Shown one piece after another: positions 60,201 to 64,000 of a DNA stretch of 64,000 nt (position 1 is the first letter of the stretch; each line of letters opens with the position of its first letter). Under the pieces are notes generated by a model, which worked only from the letters and a program-made list of their open reading frames with translations, was not told where the DNA came from and did no database searches. The stretch covers positions 8,432,001-8,496,000 of the forward strand of contig OZ199840.1 of assembly GCA_964304625.1 (NCBI GenBank), read 5' to 3'. A program made the translations under genes and the position numbers. The DNA comes from Kudoa neothunni (taxonomy: Eukaryota > Cnidaria).

Positions 60201-63109
60201 CCCTCGTACACACATTGAGGGTCATTTTTGACCTTCCACTCTTTATTGGAAAATCTATGAAAATTACTCTGTTATTGATATGTATAATATAAAATTCAGT
60301 TATTAAATATTCATAAAATTTTAAAAATAAGTAAAATAATTTTGAAGAAGAGATAAATCTGTGATTTTTAGCATGTCACGTGACTATACAAACTCAAAAT
60401 CAGCCGAACTTTGGTCTGTTTTAGCGATGGAAGGAGATGAACATGGAATTCTATTGGATGACACTGATTCTGAGTTTAACGACTATTTAAATGAAAATCC
60501 CGCGTCCGATTATGATGATTCGGATGATGAAGCGGAATTTAGTACTGAATTGATTGTCTCGTTGACATCGAAAGATGGAGAAAAATGGTCTAGACAACCA
60601 ACAAGGAACCAACGAAGAACTGACGCGGAAAATATTTTTAAGTGCCAACCAGATTTCAAACCACATGTGCTAAAACGATCGGACATCCTACCCATGACAT
60701 TTTTAAACTTTTTTGACGACGAAATCCTTGATTCGATTGTTGAATGCACCAATCATCATATGAAAAATCATTGATAAAAATTAGCTTTGATTATTAAAGA
60801 TGATTGAATGAAATATATTGATGGTTGCATAATAATTGGTGTAATGAAGGGTAAAAATATGGATATTCGTGAATTCTGATCATCAAAGTATGGTCAACCT
60901 ACAATAAACCAGTCAATCTCCATTAATTTATTTGAAAAAATATCTTTGTGTATGTGGTTTCAAAATATACATTCCAAGTAAACCAGGACAGTATGGTGTT
61001 AAAATATGGGCTTTGGGCGACTCACAGAATGCCTACCTATTCAACGCAAAGGTATATATTGGAAAAGAAAATGGTGAAATACAGTTTAATCAAGGGGGAA
61101 ATGTTGTGGAAACTTTATGTGAACCGATTTTTAAATCCGGTCGAAATATCACAACAGATAATTTTTTCACTACTCTTTCCCTCGCAACATTTCTACTTGG
61201 CCAAAAATTGACAATTGTAGGAACTGATCGAAAAAACCAAAAATTTTTGACACCAGATTTTCAAATGTCGGAAGGAAATAAAGATAATAGTCAGTCCTTG
61301 TTTCAAGATAAGTTCACACTCGTCAAATACAACTCTAAGAAGAACAGATCAGTTGTCTTGTTGTCAACACTTCACATAGATGCGAATATTGATGAAGGAA
61401 GCCAAAAACCTGAAATTATATCTTACTATAATTCTACAAAAGGTGGAGTTGATACTCTTGATCAAGTAAGTAAGATATTTTTCGATAAAAAGAAAAACAC
61501 GATGGTGACCAATGACTCTTTTCTATAATTTGTTAGACATCATCGCATATAATGCCTACCTGTTGTATTGCCTAAAGCATCCCGCATTCTTGAATAAATA
61601 TAGAAAGCGAGCCAGTAGAAAATTTCTAAAATTACTCGCAGACGTGCTTTTAACATCTAAGAGTCCCAAAACAGGCATTTCACCTTTAAAAAGGTCGAAA
61701 CCCTTACAAAACAATGTTATAAGTGGTGCCAATTTTGTATTCGTTCGAGGAGGTTAAAAAAATCAACGCAATGAGCATTATGCAATAAAATGGCTTGCAA
61801 ACTCCATAATAATGAAGAGATAATTTGTATTGAATATTTAAACTCAAAAAATATCGATTTGAATTTTAACTATCTAATAGTATACCTTTTTGTAAAATTA
61901 ACCAACACCTAATAGATTCCTATTATTCTTCTTCTAATAAAATTTTGTGTTTAGTTTGACGAAAAATTGTTGTTCGATAAATTATTGTATAAGTTTTAAT
62001 TTTAATTTTATCTTGTAATGGTCTTTGGGGTAAAATTTACCCCATGCTTTTTTTGATTCAAAATATTTCGAAAAATGTGAAAATTTTTTTAACTTGAGTA
62101 AAATATAATTCCTATGAGTAGTTTTTGTAGAAAGTAAGGAAATGTTAGATAAATTACTTAAACCGCATGCGCAAACATATGAAGATGTGTTATTCTAATA
62201 ATTTCATTGATGAATTTTTTTTAACAGGGGTTGAACATTATGTTGTTGACGCGAATGTCTTCTTATCGATGTTTCTTGCTGAAAAATTGTTGGAAAAAAA
62301 TTGACCATACAGACAATTACGTTAAAAACTAAAGATACCACCATGACTCCAATCATCACCAAATGGAACCCCTTGTGGCAGCATTTTTGTATTCCGTGAA
62401 AAGTATATGTTGGTATCTTATGTTACCAATGAATTAAAATGCGTGATTTTCTTAAAGAAATCGTTGAACAATTAAACAAAATATTGTTGATAACCAATTC
62501 CACAAACAAAGCAATAAAAACAGTTCTCAGCATTGTTTATGCATCCTAACAGGAACCTCTTCTTAATGTAAAGCGATCAACATGTGGATACAGTGAGAGG
62601 AAAAATGATAAAAAATCTAAATGGTGCGAAAATTGTTATATATTTTATTGTCCATTTCACGCATTTAAAAACTGTTTTAACTTCGCATAACTGTCAAGAA
62701 TTCGTTGTATGGTTGGTCTTAATATTTCAACTGGCACAGCACATTTAATTCTGTTGAATTAACGCAATTACTTTATTAACGAACATCGATGTGTACCTGC
62801 ATAAGACGGATCGTAACGAAACAGATTATCGCGTGGATTACGTTAAAATTTAATTAGCATTTGCCAGTTTTTCGTACATAGGAATTAAAAATGATTCTGC
62901 AATATTGATTATTAGATTTTTTTAAAGGGTTATAATTAAAAAAAATGTGGGGTAAAATTTACCCCGAAGTCCATTACACGTTCATCTCATCGTTTTTGGG
63001 CTCATTAGAGGGTTAAAAACGTTTTTATGTGTTTATTTTTTAGTGTGGGTCAAAGATGACATCCCCCATTACGGGTTAACGTCAGTTTTTTTGCACATGT
63101 GTACCAGGG
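60201..63109 (+). mobile_element. piggyBac-like element with TTAA flanks (about 2.9 kb)
   Basis: The left end CCCTCGTACACACATT and the right end in reverse complement CCCTGGTACACATGTG are each flanked by TTAA (60197-60200 and 63110-63113). Subterminal parts also mirror each other (GGGTCATTTTTGACC at left, GGGATGTCATCTTTGACCC in reverse complement at right). The transposase relic inside is on the plus strand. A second pair of inverted palindromes (62032-62048 and 62951-62967) suggests a nested or alternative TTAA end near 63013. Confidence 0.75.
60361..61845 (+). pseudogene. piggyBac transposase relic, internally deleted
   Basis: The N-terminal frame (60373-60774) keeps an acidic head and the LNFFDDEILDSIVECTN helix typical of the family start. 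A gap of about 160 bp then removes the centre, including the VDEQ...FRGR block with the first catalytic Asp. The frame resumes near 60932 with YIPSKPGQYGVKIWALGDS, then GRNITTDNFFTTLSLA (second Asp), VVLLSTLH and KGGVDTLDQ (third Asp). A frameshift near 61510 leads to LDIIAYNAYLLYCLKHPAFL. A further shift near 61725 reveals the C-terminal cysteine-rich domain (CQFCIRSRRLKKS, ALCNKMACKLHN). It cannot be active. Confidence 0.85.
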
Positions 63110-63134
63110 TTAAGTAAACACAAAGTGGTATAGT

Positions 63135-63711
63135 TAGAGGCCGTAATTTTCGATTAAGATCGAAATACATCGAATTTTTAAAAATATTTTTACATTTTTC
63201 AGAAAAAATCGAGATAACTGGTTGATCGTTTTACGTTTGATTATGTGCAGAAATACAATTGTCGAATATCCAGATTTAAATGAGGGAATTGACCCCCAAA
63301 TTATATCAAAATTTTTTAATCTCGATCAACAAGAAACTCCACAGCAAGTGTCGTTGAAATTTCACACTAGAGAAATGATAAAATGATAGGTCCAGGATTT
63401 AGAGAAAACAACAAATCGAAGTATTCCATATTGTGTAGGGTAGGCCAAGATTTGGTGCATATACCGCTAGCTATCACCTCCAGCCGTGGAAATAAGTTTC
63501 TAAAAATTGAGGCGTTTGCGTCAAAGTTATGAATTAAATATAGTGACTGAACAAATGAGAATACATTAAATATTTAATTTTAAAGAAAAATTATAGTTAT
63601 ATTTATTTCGTTGACATTGAGCCTGATAATAATATTTTATGTTGCGTATTCGCTAGTTTAAAAATAACCGTCGAATTTTTTAAAAATATTCGTCGAAAAT
63701 TACGGCGTCTA
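63135..63711. mobile_element. MITE (577 bp), hAT-like ends
   Basis: The left end TAGAGGCCGTAATTTTCGA and the right end in reverse complement TAGACGCCGTAATTTTCGA match at 18 of 19 positions. Adjacent subterminal text (TTTTTAAAAATATT) also mirrors. The flanks, GTATAGTT and GCTATAAT, are only loosely alike. It begins 21 bp after the piggyBac TTAA. Confidence 0.65.
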
Positions 63712-64000
63712 GCTATAATCTATAATTTACAACTAGGGATCGCAGTTTTCGATTAAAATCGATTTTAGTCGTCAAATTTTATATTAAAAAAATATAAAAT
63801 TTTAATGCAATAATATAATTAAAAAATCTGAAAAGTAATTTATTAAGTTGTTATAATATATAATATTACATTATTGTATTAAATATTAATTTTGATATAA
63901 ATATAATATTTTATTATTATAAAGAGAATTAATGCATGATAATTTCGGTTGATTTTGAAATTAGAAGTATTAATTAAAAAATATAAATTTTTAGGGAATG
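63712..64000. other. AT-rich window end
   Basis: A CTAGGGATCGCAGTTTTCGA motif at about 63734-63753 resembles the neighbouring MITE terminus and may start another copy that runs out of the window. Confidence 0.3.

Noticed and set aside
1-64000. CRISPR arrays, bacterial operons, ribosome-binding sites
   Set aside because: The window is eukaryotic, with spliceosomal introns and animal gene families; no regularly spaced repeats were seen.

Overview
The window is metazoan nuclear DNA: very AT-rich, with protein genes split by many tiny GT-AG introns (mostly about 40-60 nt, a few near 30) and long gene-poor stretches full of decayed transposons. Adhesion and signalling genes (a vinculin-like protein, a tandem-SAM plus PTB protein of the ANKS1/AIDA-1 type) point to an animal. 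I cannot fix the species; very short introns occur in some parasitic or miniaturised lineages, and that is only a hint.

Layout. 1-0.7 kb: Merlin transposase remnant. 2.3-3.3 kb: hAT remnant. 3.6-4.5 kb: pogo/Tigger-like MITE. 5.5-8.9 kb (+): vinculin-like gene. 9.3-10.9 and 17.9-19.5 kb (+): two paralogous nine-exon genes for a secreted Cys-containing protein with an Asn/Pro-rich tail, separated by two piggyBac remnants (12.5-13.5 and 14.65-16.85 kb). 20.9-31.4 kb (+): ANKS1-like SAM-SAM-PTB gene whose 8.1-kb sixth intron holds an antisense Ty3/gypsy element, a MITE and another piggyBac relic. 34.1-35.7 kb: ZBED-type hAT relic. 36.3-38.2 kb: two 5S rRNA genes in a 230-bp inverted repeat around a 1-kb repeat that recurs at 52.2-53.4 kb. 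42 kb (-): ribosomal protein RPS13. 44.1-44.6 kb (-) and 45.0-46.4 kb (+): a divergent pair, a small coiled-coil protein and Rab geranylgeranyltransferase beta. 46.5-48 kb: two hAT MITEs. 48.5-51.0 kb (-): UTP14. 54.5-59.5 kb (-): a small secreted protein, a coiled-coil exon and two single-pass surface proteins (one Ig-like, one SEA-like plus EGF). 60.2-63.1 kb: piggyBac element, followed by a MITE.

Exon models were built by eye from splice motifs, phase continuity and family similarity. RPS13, RABGGTB, UTP14, the ANKS1-like gene, secreted-protein copy A and both surface-protein genes close as uninterrupted reading frames. The vinculin-like gene and secreted-protein copy B each keep one unresolved one-base discrepancy.

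The genes form no operon. They mix housekeeping functions (ribosome, ribosome biogenesis, Rab prenylation) with adhesion and cell-surface genes. The least familiar material is the duplicated secreted family and the pair of membrane proteins at 55.9-59.5 kb.
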